The position numbers and the translations under genes are program-made. Positions 7,701 through 17,900 of a stretch of 48,222 bases of DNA are shown in pieces (position 1 is the stretch's first letter; the number at the start of each line of letters is the position of its first letter). Below the pieces are notes generated by a model. That model was not told the DNA's origin and did not search any database. It was given only the letters and a program-made list of their open reading frames with translations. This DNA is from Desulfuromusa sp. (GTDB lineage Bacteria; Desulfobacterota; Desulfuromonadia; Desulfuromonadales; Geopsychrobacteraceae). The stretch covers positions 1 to 48,222 of the forward strand of contig JAKIUD010000019.1 of assembly GCA_021647765.1 (NCBI GenBank). The letters run 5' to 3'.

Positions 7701-10700
7701 GTCTGTACGGTGCAGGAACTGCGTGTAGCAACTTTGTGACCTTTGCCGATGACGGTGATGCCTACAGTCACTATATCTACCGCATTACCCTGACCAACGA
7801 AGCAAGTTATGATGGTGTACAGCGTGCTCCGGCCTACGATATCACCGCGACCGATCAGCTCGATGGAAGTGACCTGGCTTACGTGTTCCCATTTGCTGGT
7901 GACAACCTAGATAACGATGGCGACGGTTTAACAGATGGTACCGATGGCGGTGGCGAAGGTACGATCAGTGACAATACGGTCAAGAATGGTATTCCAGCAG
8001 TACTGACTTTTTCTTATACCCACAGTAGCGTTTTACAACGTCTCGATCCAGGTCAATCGGTTGAGCTATTCTATCGCGTTGACTACGATGATGACGCCGC
8101 TCCGCAGCAGACTTTTACCAATACGGTGGAAGCTACGTATGACAGCCTTGCCGGTAATTTTGGCAGTCAGAGCAACCCACAGCGTCCCAATAGCGACTTG
8201 GGTGGTGCTCGAGTCTATACTTCCGACCCTGCTACCGCAAGCGTGCAGATTGTTCCGGTTGAAACACGACCCAAAAGTATTGTCGCTTTGGCAAACACAT
8301 CTTTACTAGAGGTTCCCGGCACTCAGGACGTGTCGGTTGGTGAGGAGATCGAGTATCAACTCAACACACTATTGCCGGTCGCCTTGTTACGCAACTTCAT
8401 AATTCACGATGAACTTCCAGCCGGGCTGCGTTGTTCTGAAGCACCGAATGTCAATCTGGATGCAGCACCCTATAATGCTGCCGGATTTGATCCGGGTGGA
8501 ACCATCACCCCGACCTGTACCGATAATCTGGTTGAATGGAATTTTGGCGATCAACGTTTAACTATTGGCAGTGCGGGGAGTCGCTACGATTTTGCGATCA
8601 ATTTTATTGCCCAGGTCGAAAATACTGCAGGGACAAATGACGGGGGCATCATCCCCAATGGTGATCCTGCCACGGTGACGAAGGCAGAATATATTGATGA
8701 AACCGGTGCTCTGATTACCAATAATTTTGCTCAGGTCGATATCGGGGTGCGTGAGCCTCTTATTGAGCTGACCAAAGCTTTTAGTGTTGCTCAGGCTGAT
8801 GCTTCCGACACCCTGGCAGTGACAGTGACTGCCACTAACAACGGTACAGCGACAGCTTACAATTTACGTATTCTGGACGATCTGGTGGGGACTGACCTGA
8901 GCTATGCGGGCAATACCAGCGGAACCGATCCACCGGATAGTGTCGATACCACAACTCTGGGAACGAACCAGCCAATTTTCAGCTGGAACGCACCCAACGG
9001 AATTGCTGTTGGTGCCAGCATCAGCTTCAGTTTCGCTGTCACTATTGCCACTGATGTTCAGCCACTGCAGATTCTGACCAATACCATTCAGGCCGACTGG
9101 ACCTCACTACCCGATCAGGCCACTGCACTTAATAGTAGTGGTTCTATCGGTGTCGATGGCAGTACCACTGGCATGCGGATTGGAAATCTGCCAAATAGTG
9201 GCGACGCGATCAACGATTACGAGGCTGATGCCGCAGCGCATCTGACCATTTTTCCGGTTGAGATGAGCAAAACAGATCTGCAACCAGCGACAATTCCCAC
9301 TATTGGTGCGCACAAACTTTTCAGGATTGATGTTGATCTGCCGGAAGGGGTCAATACTGGCGTCATTGTCACCGATAGCCTCAACGCTGTCGGCCTCAGC
9401 TATGTTCTCGCCAACAATACTACATTCGATATCAGCTACAGCTTCGATGGGATTACTTCGATCAATGGTCAGCCACCCGGCGAAGCAGCGTTTAATGCAT
9501 TTCCAGCCGATGGATCGAGTGGCAATGTCATCTGGGATATCGGGACAGTCATCACCCAGAGCGAAGATGATTCAACCCTGAATGATCTTGATCCGGTCAT
9601 CCATATTGAATACTACGCGCGGGTCAACAACGATCTTGATACCGATGCTGGTGATTTGCTGCAAAACGGAGTCACCGTCAACTACCAGAACGGCGAAACC
9701 GGCGCACAGGAGACGCTCAATGCAGCAACGTCAGCAGTGACTGTGTCTGAGCCCGACCTCGTCCTGACCAAAACTCTGGCCAATGTGACTGACGGCAAGG
9801 CTGCGGGTGATCCTCCATTTGCCGGAGATATTCTTGAATACCAGTTGACCCTGGTCAATACTGGCAGCGCTAACTCGACCGCTTTTGACATCAATATCGT
9901 CGATACCTTACCTGATGGATTGGTGCTAGATGGCAGCTTTACCCCCACTGCAGTTCTTGATGGCACCCCGGTCACCGGATTTGTAGCAACACCCGCAGGT
10001 GCTCCAGCAGGCGCTTTGACCTGGGGGCGTGATAACGGTGACGGAAGTCTCGATTTGCCAGCCGGTCAGGTTCTGATTCTCACCTATCGAACCATTGTCC
10101 AGGTGATCGTTGATCCTGCCGGTCTCATCGAAAATGGCGTCTGGAGTGATTGGACTTCCCTTGCCGATGTCAATTCATACGAGCGTACCGGAACAGGGTG
10201 TCCGAATATTACTGCACCGAATGATTACTGTGTCGGACCGGTTTTTGCGACGACGACCGGGATTACCCCTGAATTGATTTTTCAAAAACATGTCATCAAT
10301 GAAACCACAGGAGAAGATCCCGGTGTCAATGCGAGCCCGGGTGACACGCTGAGATACCGTTTACAGATCACCAATATCAGTACTGCTCCAGCCTTTTTCT
10401 CGATCACTGATGAAATTGACTCAATAAATACACCAGCCCTTTTTGTCCCCGGAACGCTGACGATTATATCTGCACCGTCAGGAACAGATAATAGTGATCC
10501 TAATGGCGGAAGTGCTGGCACCGGGCTGGTCGATATCAGCGATATCACCTTAGCCGGTGGAGATACTCTCACTATTGAATTCTCGGTTCAATTGCTTCCG
10601 GTGATTACTCACAGCACCACAGTCTTAAATCAGGCACGATTGTTGTTATCCGGTCTGGGGTGGATCACCAGTGATGATCCGAACCAGGGTGGCGATCATG

Positions 10701-13700
10701 ATCCGACCCAGACTCTGATCACATCGGCGCCGGAATGGCGTTTAGAGAAAACGGTAGAAGACATAACCGGAGCAACAACAATTCTGTTTGCCGGTGACCT
10801 GCTGCGTTACACCATCACTGTCAAAAATATTGGAACTGAAAATGCGACTGTCGTAGAGTTGCGCGACACTATCCCCGCCAACACCACCTACATTGCCGAC
10901 AGTACCACCCTGAACGGGATAGCGGTGGCTGATCCGGCACCAAACACATCACTGCTACAAAGTGGTATGGCGATCAATGCACCAGAAGATTTGACTGCCG
11001 GAGCAATGCGTGCAGATACCGCCGCTGATGCTGACAATGTGGCAACAATCACCTTTGATGTTCAAGTCAATGCCGATACCGCCAGTGGAACTATTATTTC
11101 CAATCAGGGATTTGTCAACGGTAATGGCATCGGCAGCGGTGCTTTCCCGGAGCAGCTGTCCGATGATCCCGATACTGTCGCCGTTGATGATCCGACCGAT
11201 ATCATTGTCAGCAGTCTCGACTTCCGTAAATCTGTATTTAACCAGACCACCGGTGGAGACGGCGCTACGGCAACTCCTGGAGATATCCTCCGCTATCGGT
11301 TGGAAATTATCAATACCAGCACGGTGGCACTCAATGATCTGTCTATCATCGACGAGCTTGAGCTTCTCAATCCACTCGATCCATCACTTTTTGTCCCTGG
11401 AACACTAACCCTGACGACTGTTCCAGCAGGTGCCGATACTTCGGCGACCGATCCGACTGGTGGCAGCAAAGGGTCGGGTCTGGTCGATGTTCGTGATCTG
11501 AGTGTTGCCGTCGGTGGAACTGAAATTATCGAATTCACAGTGCAGCTTGCTCCGGTTATTGTCAGCGGAACGCAAGTATTGAATCAGGCGGACTTGATCG
11601 CCACCGGAGAGACATTCCGTAAAAGTGACAGTGATGACTCTGCTGTGACAGGCGACGAAGACCCCACGGTGACATTGATCAGTTCCGCGCCAGCTTTCGA
11701 GGTATTAAAAACTTCAACCATTTTAACTGGAGACCCGACCGTTCTGCTCGCCGGTGAATCACTGCGTTATACCATCACCATCAAGAACATCGGCACTGAG
11801 AATGCTGTTGATGTCATTTTGCAGGATTATACCCCGGCCAACACAACTTATGTCGCCAACAGTACGACTCTTAATGGTAGCGCCGTGGCTAACAGCACTT
11901 CCGGTAGCAACCCGCTCCACAGTGGTATTCTGGTTAATGCTCCGGAAGATACGACTCCCGGTTATCTGCGTGCTGATACCGCTGCAGCTGCAACCAATGT
12001 TGCGACTGTCACTTTTGATGTCGTCGTTGATCTGGATGCCATGGATGGGCTGGTGATTGAAAACCAGGGTTTTGTCAGTGGCAATGGTGAGGGGAGTGGT
12101 GCTTTTCCAGAGCAGCCCTCTGATGACCCCACAACCCCGGCTGCAGATGATCCAACCCGCAATATTGTTGGCAATCTGCCTCTCCTCTACACGCAGAAAA
12201 CTGTCGAAATTGCAATCGATAACGGTTCTGCGGGGATTGTCGATCCGGGTGATGTTTTGCGTTACACCTTTATCACCAGCAATTCAGGAGCGATTCCGGC
12301 AACTGCGGTCACGCTCATCGATAATCTTCCCAATGACACCACCTATATTGCTGATTCCTTGCGTCTTAATGGCTTGGCAACAGGTCCTGATGGTGGGACC
12401 CTGCCACTTATCGCCGGACTGCTGGTAAATTCAACCGATAATCCTGGAGCCGGGATCGTTTCACCTAGTGCAAGTTCAGAAATAACTTTTGCAGTGCAGG
12501 TCAATGCCGGAACGGTAACCGGCACGTTGATCAGCAATCAGGGAACAGTCAGCAGCACAGAACTGGCACCCGGGTTGACCGATGCCGATGGACTGGCCTC
12601 AAATGGCTACCAGCCAACCGTCATTGCCGTCGGTGATGTTCAACTTCTTGCTATCACCAAAGATGTCACGGTTGTAAACGGTGGCAATGCCGAACCGGGT
12701 GACGAGTTGGCGTACGTGATTCGGGTCACAAATATCGGTAGCTTACCTGCGACTCAAGTGGTGGTGACTGATGATCTCAACCCACCTCTGGGAAATCTGA
12801 TCAGTTATATTGCCGGGTCGGGAACCATGAACGGTATTACAGCGGGAGTCACCTATGCCGCTAACATCCTTACCGCAGATTATGCTTCACACTATGGCGA
12901 CCTGGCTCCTGGTGCAAGCGTCACAGTACGATTCCGGGTGCGGATCAACAATTCCATTAGCTATGGAACAACGCTCACCAATACCGGTGTTGTCAGTTGG
13001 AACACTCCTCAACAGACCGATTCAGCTGCAGCTTCACTCGATGTAGGAGGCACTCCAGGCAGTGCTGCTCTGAATGGAATAGTCTGGCACGATGCGAATT
13101 TGGACACTGTTTATGATGCTGGCAGTGAAACCAGTCAAAATGGTTGGTCGGTCGAACTCTATCTTGACAGCTTGTTGATCACCACGGTGGAGACTGGTGC
13201 TGATGGCCGCTATCAATTTTCTGGTCTGGTTCCCACTGCGAATGTCACCGGTCTGTACGAAATACGCTTCATTGCCACAGGAGCTGGAGTCAATACTCCT
13301 TCACTAGGCATGACCAATTCGCCATTTATTGATGGTCCACAGCGGATTACAAATATCAGTGTTGCCGAAGGAAATAATCTGCAGGGGCTGAATCTGCCGC
13401 TCTGGCCGAATGGAACGATCTATAATTCGGTGGCAAGAACTCCGGTGGCCGGAGCCAGAGTGACAATGCTCAACGCGATCAGTGAGGTCGCGTTACCGGG
13501 ATCGTGTTTTGATGACCCAATCCAGCAAAATCAGATGACCGCCGAAAATGGTTTCTACAAGTTTGACCTGAATTTCAGTCATGCTGCCTGTCCGGCAGGT
13601 GGAAGTTATCTTATTGAAGTGACTGAACCTTCAAGTGGCTATCTGGCGACACCTTCAGTCATTATCCCACCGACCAGTGATGCAAGCACGGCAGCTTTTT

Positions 13701-14902
13701 CCGTACCTTCCTGTCCTGGTAGTACGGCTGATGCGGTGCCAGCTACCGCTGGTTTCTGTGAAGCTGTGACTTCGACCGATGTCCCTCCCTTGTCGGTCAC
13801 AGCAAATTCGGCAGGGACTATTTATTATCTCCACCTTATTTTAAGTGACGGCACCGTGCCAGGGCAGAGTCAGATTTTCAACAATCCAATTCCCATCGAT
13901 CCAGAACTTGACGGGGCTGTGTCAATCACCAAAACCGCGTCCCTGAACAACGTAACTAAAGGTTCCCTGGTTCCTTACACAATAACCGTGAGCAATATTT
14001 TTGGTTTTCCACTGGAAGACATCAGGATCGCCGACCGGTTCCCAGCAGGATTCAAATATGTCTCGGGCAGTGCTCGCTTGGACAAGGAAGCGATTGAACC
14101 AGAGATCAATGGCAGGGAACTGATCTGGAACAATCTTGAACTGGATGTGAATGCGGTACGTACCATCAAATTACTTCTGGTTGTAAGTTCCGGAGTCTCC
14201 GAAGGTGAATACACGAACCGGGCACAGGTCTTTAATACCACTCTCGGAACCTCTATCTCAGGTGAAGCAACGGCTACCGTACAAGTTGTTCCCGATCCCG
14301 ATTTTGATTGTACCGACGTCATCGGTAAGGTTTTTGATGATCGCAATTTGAACGGCTGGCAGGACACTGGAGAACAGGGAATATCAGGTGTTCGTGTCGT
14401 CACGGCGCGTGGACTGATCGCTACAACCGATGAGCACGGCCGTTACCACATCACGTGTGCGGTGGTTCCCGACGAGGATCGTGGCAGTAACTTCATTATG
14501 AAACTGGATGATCGCAGCTTGCCAACCGGTTATCGCGTGGTGACGGAGAACCCACGGGTTCAGAGGGCGACGCGTGGCAAAATGATGAAGTTTAATTTTG
14601 GTGCAACAATTCATCGTGTTGTAACGATTGATATTACAGATGGCGTGTTCGAACCGGACACAACGGAGCTGCGATTGCAGTGGCAGTCGAAAATCGGTCA
14701 ATTGTTAAAAATTCTACAGGAATCACCCTCGCTATTGCGACTCTCTTATCTGGCAGATATCGAAAGTGAACGTTTGGTCAACCGTCGGATCAAGGTGCTG
14801 AAGAGTGCAATTGTCAAAGGTTGGAGTAGGGAAGGGAACAAATACAATTTAACTATCGAATCTGAAGTGTTCTGGCGTCGTGGAAGTCCACCTAAACAGT
14901 AG
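4757..14902 (+). CDS. Giant secreted DUF11-repeat protein with SdrD/Cna-B-like domains
   Basis: A protein of about 3381 residues. ATG 4757 is preferred because it lies beyond the second terminator and gives a clear signal peptide (MSLRRTILHIFQ, a Leu-rich core, SQAVLA, cleavage near residue 33). In-frame ATGs at 4637 and 4700 lie inside the riboswitch and terminator. Upstream Shine-Dalgarno support is weak (ACAGGA near 4737). Most of the protein is DUF11-type Ig-like repeats, recognised by recurring pairs such as LRYTITVKNIGTENA and PANTTYIADSTTLNG. A calcium-loop-like DNDGDGLTDGTD lies near residue 1052. SdrD/Cna-B-like domains follow near 2768-2830, 2885-2965 and 3185-3285 (DDRNLNGWQDTGEQG). 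The last ~95 residues (LLRLSYLADIESERLV) weakly recall an OmpA-like fold. It is rich in Asp and Thr, with no sortase motif and no T1SS or T9SS signal that I recognise. Likely a surface or periplasm-spanning fibre partnered by the next gene's barrel protein. Confidence 0.9.
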   Translation: MSLRRTILHIFQKLSLALLSILSLLLTSQAVLAAPCDLKPNHYFVRYDLSNSYCELCGYGYITVVIANPYQFTPDPPNPDIPGATMSDIELVEQLGTSGLEYDPTAPNPVTYQVNSGIIQAGSAPTISGANNSTLTFTSTEIPALTQLDARSEPNLFNTITLTFAVKRMTDPEGLVRIPADRTIQANLTFNTDSGCADSPQSDTDTLPLREPLPTVIKTGWNYDAGQRQNSESNPVYGNNNDDVVWRIRIDNGGLAGLQDLRFDDLMQSGSMAISHACPTEAAANTIANNNGSGSATGCVAAGNSINDFIVSDPFGDMAVSFDGHEVDVVAGGSTSIYLVGKISSSGSCETSKTNTVDDVQWGCEAQAPAGGITQTSTGIVPTDTATFYSRYNDDHPLLTVNRQLTGVNTSQPVGSRGMMTIIIQNNSGGSVENIHLADVLPIEYVVDATFTPELDVTPAYGATYPGLVDTLVWTNENATPLLNTAPEFDLTSNGVTHPDYADQVNMLRQGDIAVVRFRVVLIESDYYDRNANLDVNPEEYPTTGTDPTFQNPLSNTLTVDFDLFCAAQGHQQLVLTGNGTGNPAGSDIPADPEDLDIAVGGSVFILTNDPNQLLTLPIMLTNNGGHDAADYHAFISFGATMFVENAPAGCSPISLSGAPNQPAPWKVWVDPTEIPATATVYECSSPAIIAPGQTITYNFDVRKTQPGDPDGVTRIALDDLSLRADVVGEITLSDGTPLDFPAPIVRDNGAPDHEDGELDRANNYSVDATWARVIGFNLKKSQIGTCNENNPPSFDANGFEELQIGEECNFHIETGGWFGFQTPGFVYIAVQNIDVVDEVPDGQAYLSSTDPYVQSTSRIENVSLNPAGLTTLDEGWFDWRFNVPDAEQIQVADEWFVVDTITRLLNKPIDQRLVPNVHAGNSHNVLNSTFDATFSNVNTGLIEVYSLGPNTVGYPIEAIRRVDLTVTEPLITVVKEVCNESLYGAGTACSNFVTFADDGDAYSHYIYRITLTNEASYDGVQRAPAYDITATDQLDGSDLAYVFPFAGDNLDNDGDGLTDGTDGGGEGTISDNTVKNGIPAVLTFSYTHSSVLQRLDPGQSVELFYRVDYDDDAAPQQTFTNTVEATYDSLAGNFGSQSNPQRPNSDLGGARVYTSDPATASVQIVPVETRPKSIVALANTSLLEVPGTQDVSVGEEIEYQLNTLLPVALLRNFIIHDELPAGLRCSEAPNVNLDAAPYNAAGFDPGGTITPTCTDNLVEWNFGDQRLTIGSAGSRYDFAINFIAQVENTAGTNDGGIIPNGDPATVTKAEYIDETGALITNNFAQVDIGVREPLIELTKAFSVAQADASDTLAVTVTATNNGTATAYNLRILDDLVGTDLSYAGNTSGTDPPDSVDTTTLGTNQPIFSWNAPNGIAVGASISFSFAVTIATDVQPLQILTNTIQADWTSLPDQATALNSSGSIGVDGSTTGMRIGNLPNSGDAINDYEADAAAHLTIFPVEMSKTDLQPATIPTIGAHKLFRIDVDLPEGVNTGVIVTDSLNAVGLSYVLANNTTFDISYSFDGITSINGQPPGEAAFNAFPADGSSGNVIWDIGTVITQSEDDSTLNDLDPVIHIEYYARVNNDLDTDAGDLLQNGVTVNYQNGETGAQETLNAATSAVTVSEPDLVLTKTLANVTDGKAAGDPPFAGDILEYQLTLVNTGSANSTAFDINIVDTLPDGLVLDGSFTPTAVLDGTPVTGFVATPAGAPAGALTWGRDNGDGSLDLPAGQVLILTYRTIVQVIVDPAGLIENGVWSDWTSLADVNSYERTGTGCPNITAPNDYCVGPVFATTTGITPELIFQKHVINETTGEDPGVNASPGDTLRYRLQITNISTAPAFFSITDEIDSINTPALFVPGTLTIISAPSGTDNSDPNGGSAGTGLVDISDITLAGGDTLTIEFSVQLLPVITHSTTVLNQARLLLSGLGWITSDDPNQGGDHDPTQTLITSAPEWRLEKTVEDITGATTILFAGDLLRYTITVKNIGTENATVVELRDTIPANTTYIADSTTLNGIAVADPAPNTSLLQSGMAINAPEDLTAGAMRADTAADADNVATITFDVQVNADTASGTIISNQGFVNGNGIGSGAFPEQLSDDPDTVAVDDPTDIIVSSLDFRKSVFNQTTGGDGATATPGDILRYRLEIINTSTVALNDLSIIDELELLNPLDPSLFVPGTLTLTTVPAGADTSATDPTGGSKGSGLVDVRDLSVAVGGTEIIEFTVQLAPVIVSGTQVLNQADLIATGETFRKSDSDDSAVTGDEDPTVTLISSAPAFEVLKTSTILTGDPTVLLAGESLRYTITIKNIGTENAVDVILQDYTPANTTYVANSTTLNGSAVANSTSGSNPLHSGILVNAPEDTTPGYLRADTAAAATNVATVTFDVVVDLDAMDGLVIENQGFVSGNGEGSGAFPEQPSDDPTTPAADDPTRNIVGNLPLLYTQKTVEIAIDNGSAGIVDPGDVLRYTFITSNSGAIPATAVTLIDNLPNDTTYIADSLRLNGLATGPDGGTLPLIAGLLVNSTDNPGAGIVSPSASSEITFAVQVNAGTVTGTLISNQGTVSSTELAPGLTDADGLASNGYQPTVIAVGDVQLLAITKDVTVVNGGNAEPGDELAYVIRVTNIGSLPATQVVVTDDLNPPLGNLISYIAGSGTMNGITAGVTYAANILTADYASHYGDLAPGASVTVRFRVRINNSISYGTTLTNTGVVSWNTPQQTDSAAASLDVGGTPGSAALNGIVWHDANLDTVYDAGSETSQNGWSVELYLDSLLITTVETGADGRYQFSGLVPTANVTGLYEIRFIATGAGVNTPSLGMTNSPFIDGPQRITNISVAEGNNLQGLNLPLWPNGTIYNSVARTPVAGARVTMLNAISEVALPGSCFDDPIQQNQMTAENGFYKFDLNFSHAACPAGGSYLIEVTEPSSGYLATPSVIIPPTSDASTAAFSVPSCPGSTADAVPATAGFCEAVTSTDVPPLSVTANSAGTIYYLHLILSDGTVPGQSQIFNNPIPIDPELDGAVSITKTASLNNVTKGSLVPYTITVSNIFGFPLEDIRIADRFPAGFKYVSGSARLDKEAIEPEINGRELIWNNLELDVNAVRTIKLLLVVSSGVSEGEYTNRAQVFNTTLGTSISGEATATVQVVPDPDFDCTDVIGKVFDDRNLNGWQDTGEQGISGVRVVTARGLIATTDEHGRYHITCAVVPDEDRGSNFIMKLDDRSLPTGYRVVTENPRVQRATRGKMMKFNFGATIHRVVTIDITDGVFEPDTTELRLQWQSKIGQLLKILQESPSLLRLSYLADIESERLVNRRIKVLKSAIVKGWSREGNKYNLTIESEVFWRRGSPPKQ
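10279..12180 (+). repeat. In-frame tandem duplication of a two-domain DUF11 unit
   Basis: Two consecutive units of about 940-960 bp (10279-11220 and 11221-12180) align along their whole length. INETTGEDPG at 10295 matches FNQTTGGDGA at 11237, 942 bases apart. RYTITVKNIGTENA at 10805 matches RYTITIKNIGTENA at 11765, 960 bases apart. Both end with NQGFV-GNG-GSGAFPEQ and SDDP motifs. The duplication adds ~315 residues to the giant protein. Confidence 0.8.
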
Positions 14903-14961
14903 GGTTCATTTTTTAAGTATCACGAACAATATTGATAACCTTTAGCTGTAGATGTAACTAA

Positions 14962-17900
14962 ATGAAAAGTCGAAGTATCGTTATCTTGAGTGTAAGTCTG
15001 TTTTTTGTGGCGGGATTTGTCTCTTCTGCCGTCGCGGGAATAGATTTCTTCAGTGTCGAGCCCAAAGTCAAGGTTCGGGATGCGGTAACGTCTGGTGCGG
15101 CGACTGAAGTACATCTGCCCTCTGATCGACCACTTATACCCTGGATTCTGGATCCTGCGATTTTCGACGAGGATCAGGGCGATCAGGTGGAACTGCGGCA
15201 AGTCGTAGAAGAGGATATCAAAACTGTAAAACTTGTTGATCTTATTCCACCAATCCGTTTTCGCGAAGGAGAAGTGGAGATCCCGGACGATTATCTGAGC
15301 CGCCTGCGCGATGTTCTTGCAGGTATGCTGGATAAAGTTAATGTCCGTCTCCATTTCGTGGGTCATGCCGATTCTCAACCCCTCAGCGCCGACTTACAAG
15401 CTCTCTATGGTGACAACTTTGGTCTTTCCCGTGAACGGGCAGGTACGACAGCTGAGTACTGCCAACGCGCGTTAAATCTCCCACCAGAAGCGATCTCCTA
15501 TGAAGGGTTGGGTGCGAGTCAACCTCTGGCCAGTAACGCAACAGAGGAAGGTCGAGCTCTCAATCGGCGCGTTGCAGTTGAAGTCTGGTATGACAAAATT
15601 GGCGAAAAGATTGTTGAAAAAGAAGTTATTGTCCCGCGTGAAATCAATCGAATCAAGGTTTGCCGAACAGAAACTGTTTGCAAATTACGCTACAAGGAAG
15701 GACAGTCACATCGAGCCAGAGTCAAAAACCTGATTGCGCCACTTTATTATGATGACGGTATGCTGAATCTTTCCGCAACATTTTTGCAGCAGGTTGAGCG
15801 GGTGCGAAAGAGCCTCAGTAACAAAAAGAATGTTCTCGTCAAATTTATTGCCTATACCGATAATACTCCCCTGATTGGCAGACAGAAACGGATCTACGCG
15901 ACCCCACTCGGTTTGTCGAAAGCTGTCGCCCGGCGTGCTGCCCTTGCGCTGCAGGAGGCTCTCGACCTGCCTCATGGCGCCGTTGACAGTGAAGGAAAAG
16001 GTGCGACACGACCGCTAGCATCCAATGTGACGCCAAAAGGTCGAGCTCTGAACCGGCGTATTGAAGTGGAATTCTGGCACGATGATCCCTTACAAGATCT
16101 GCCTGATGAGCCTCAAATATGTCCAGATGCTGCCGGAGCTGAAACCGTTACCCGGATTTACGATTCTCCTCTCGGCGGCATCGATCCGATCCTGTTTGAA
16201 AACGGACAGCCCGTCGTATCAGCAGGGACGATTGAACGGTTGCGCCAAGCTATGTCTGAGGTTGCTGATAAAGATAATGTCCGACTCCGTTTCATCGGTT
16301 ATATCAACAACGAACGGCTGAATCGTCGAACCGCTGTGATCTATGGTGACGATATCGGTTGGTCAACAGCGCGCGCACACCGGGCTATGGAGAGCGTCAG
16401 TGAGTCAATGGGTCTGACGCAAGATCAGACCGAGTTTGAGGGACATGGTTACGTCCAGACCGATGATGTCGTCAATGCCGGGTTTATCGAAACAGAGACT
16501 TCACGAGTGGAGGTGCAGGTTGTTTATGATGAACTGGCTGTTCTTGACCAGTATGAAGGGGTGGAAATTACCCGGCTGGTTCGTGAAGTTGAAACGAAGA
16601 ACCCCTTTGCCCTCAATCAAATGCGGATCACCGTTGACGGAAAACCGGTTGATGATCCGGGCAAAAGTATCCCGGATATTCAACGTTGTACCGATATTGA
16701 ATTGGACAAGGCACAGGTTCAGTTCAAGCATGACAGTCTCAAGTTAGAGCCCCGGCTGAATATCACCGCATGGCCCCGTTCCGTCCGTTATCGGGACGTT
16801 GAAGAGACAGAGTTTGCCGAAAATCTGGTCAACTTCCGCCTCTATTCAAACTACCGCAGTTTTATCGACCATGCGGAAGTCCGGGTTTTTAAAGATCAAC
16901 AATCGGTGCGTGATACACCCCTCGTTGTTATCGCTATAAATAGTGTCGGTCAGGGACAATGGCGAACCGACTTTGAGTCCTATTCGGTTGCGGATAGATC
17001 CTTGAAATACCTGGTTCGTGTTTATGATAAAGATGGACACTTCGATGAAACCATTCTACAGCCCCTGTGGTTGGTCGACCAGATTGATCCGATCAATATT
17101 ATAGCTAACCCAGATAAGGAATTACTGGCTGGTTATGGTGAAAGCCGGATTTCTAACCAGAATATTCCTCTTCACGGTGGAACAGTTCAAGTCCACGGTA
17201 ACGCAATTCCTCAAGGTCACGTTGTCTGGCTGGCTGGCTATACCGTACCGGTCGATGCCAAGGGAAGCTTTATTGCTGAAGAAATCCTGCCAGAAGGGTT
17301 GCACACCGTTGAAGTTGCCATTCTCGATCATGCGGGTAACGGCGAACTGTTTCTGCGCGACCTGGCTCTGCATAAAAGTGATTGGTTTACCGTCGGGATT
17401 GCTGATTTAACTGCGTCCGGCAATATAACCAACGGGCCGACCAAACTTCTTGTGCCGGATAATCCCCGTTACAGTGATGATATCAGTCTTCAGGGTCGTC
17501 TGGCTTTCTACACCAGTGGCAAATTCAGCAACGGTTGGGCACTGACAGCAAGCGCCGATACCAGAGAAGGGCCAGTGGAGGAGATATTTTCCAATTTCAT
17601 GGACAAGTCGACCGATGCACAATTTCGTAGAATGGATCCAGATCGCCATTATCCAACCCTGGGTGACGACAGTACCGTGGTGGAGGATGCACCGACCAAG
17701 GGTAAATTCTATGCCAAACTGAAAAAGAATGAAACCTATGGACTCTGGGGTAACTTCAAAATTGGTTATTCGGATAATAGTCTCGCTTTGGTTGATCGTG
17801 AACTGTATGGCGCCAATTTGCATTACCAGCAGTTGGATACCACAAGTTTTGGCGAACCACGCTTATTGGTGGATGGGTTCGGTGCAGATCCAGGCACCGT

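Noticed and set aside
5092..14701. Many antisense or shifted open frames of 60-240 codons within the giant gene
   Set aside because: They mirror the strong codon bias of the real gene, lack ribosome sites and have no recognisable domain.
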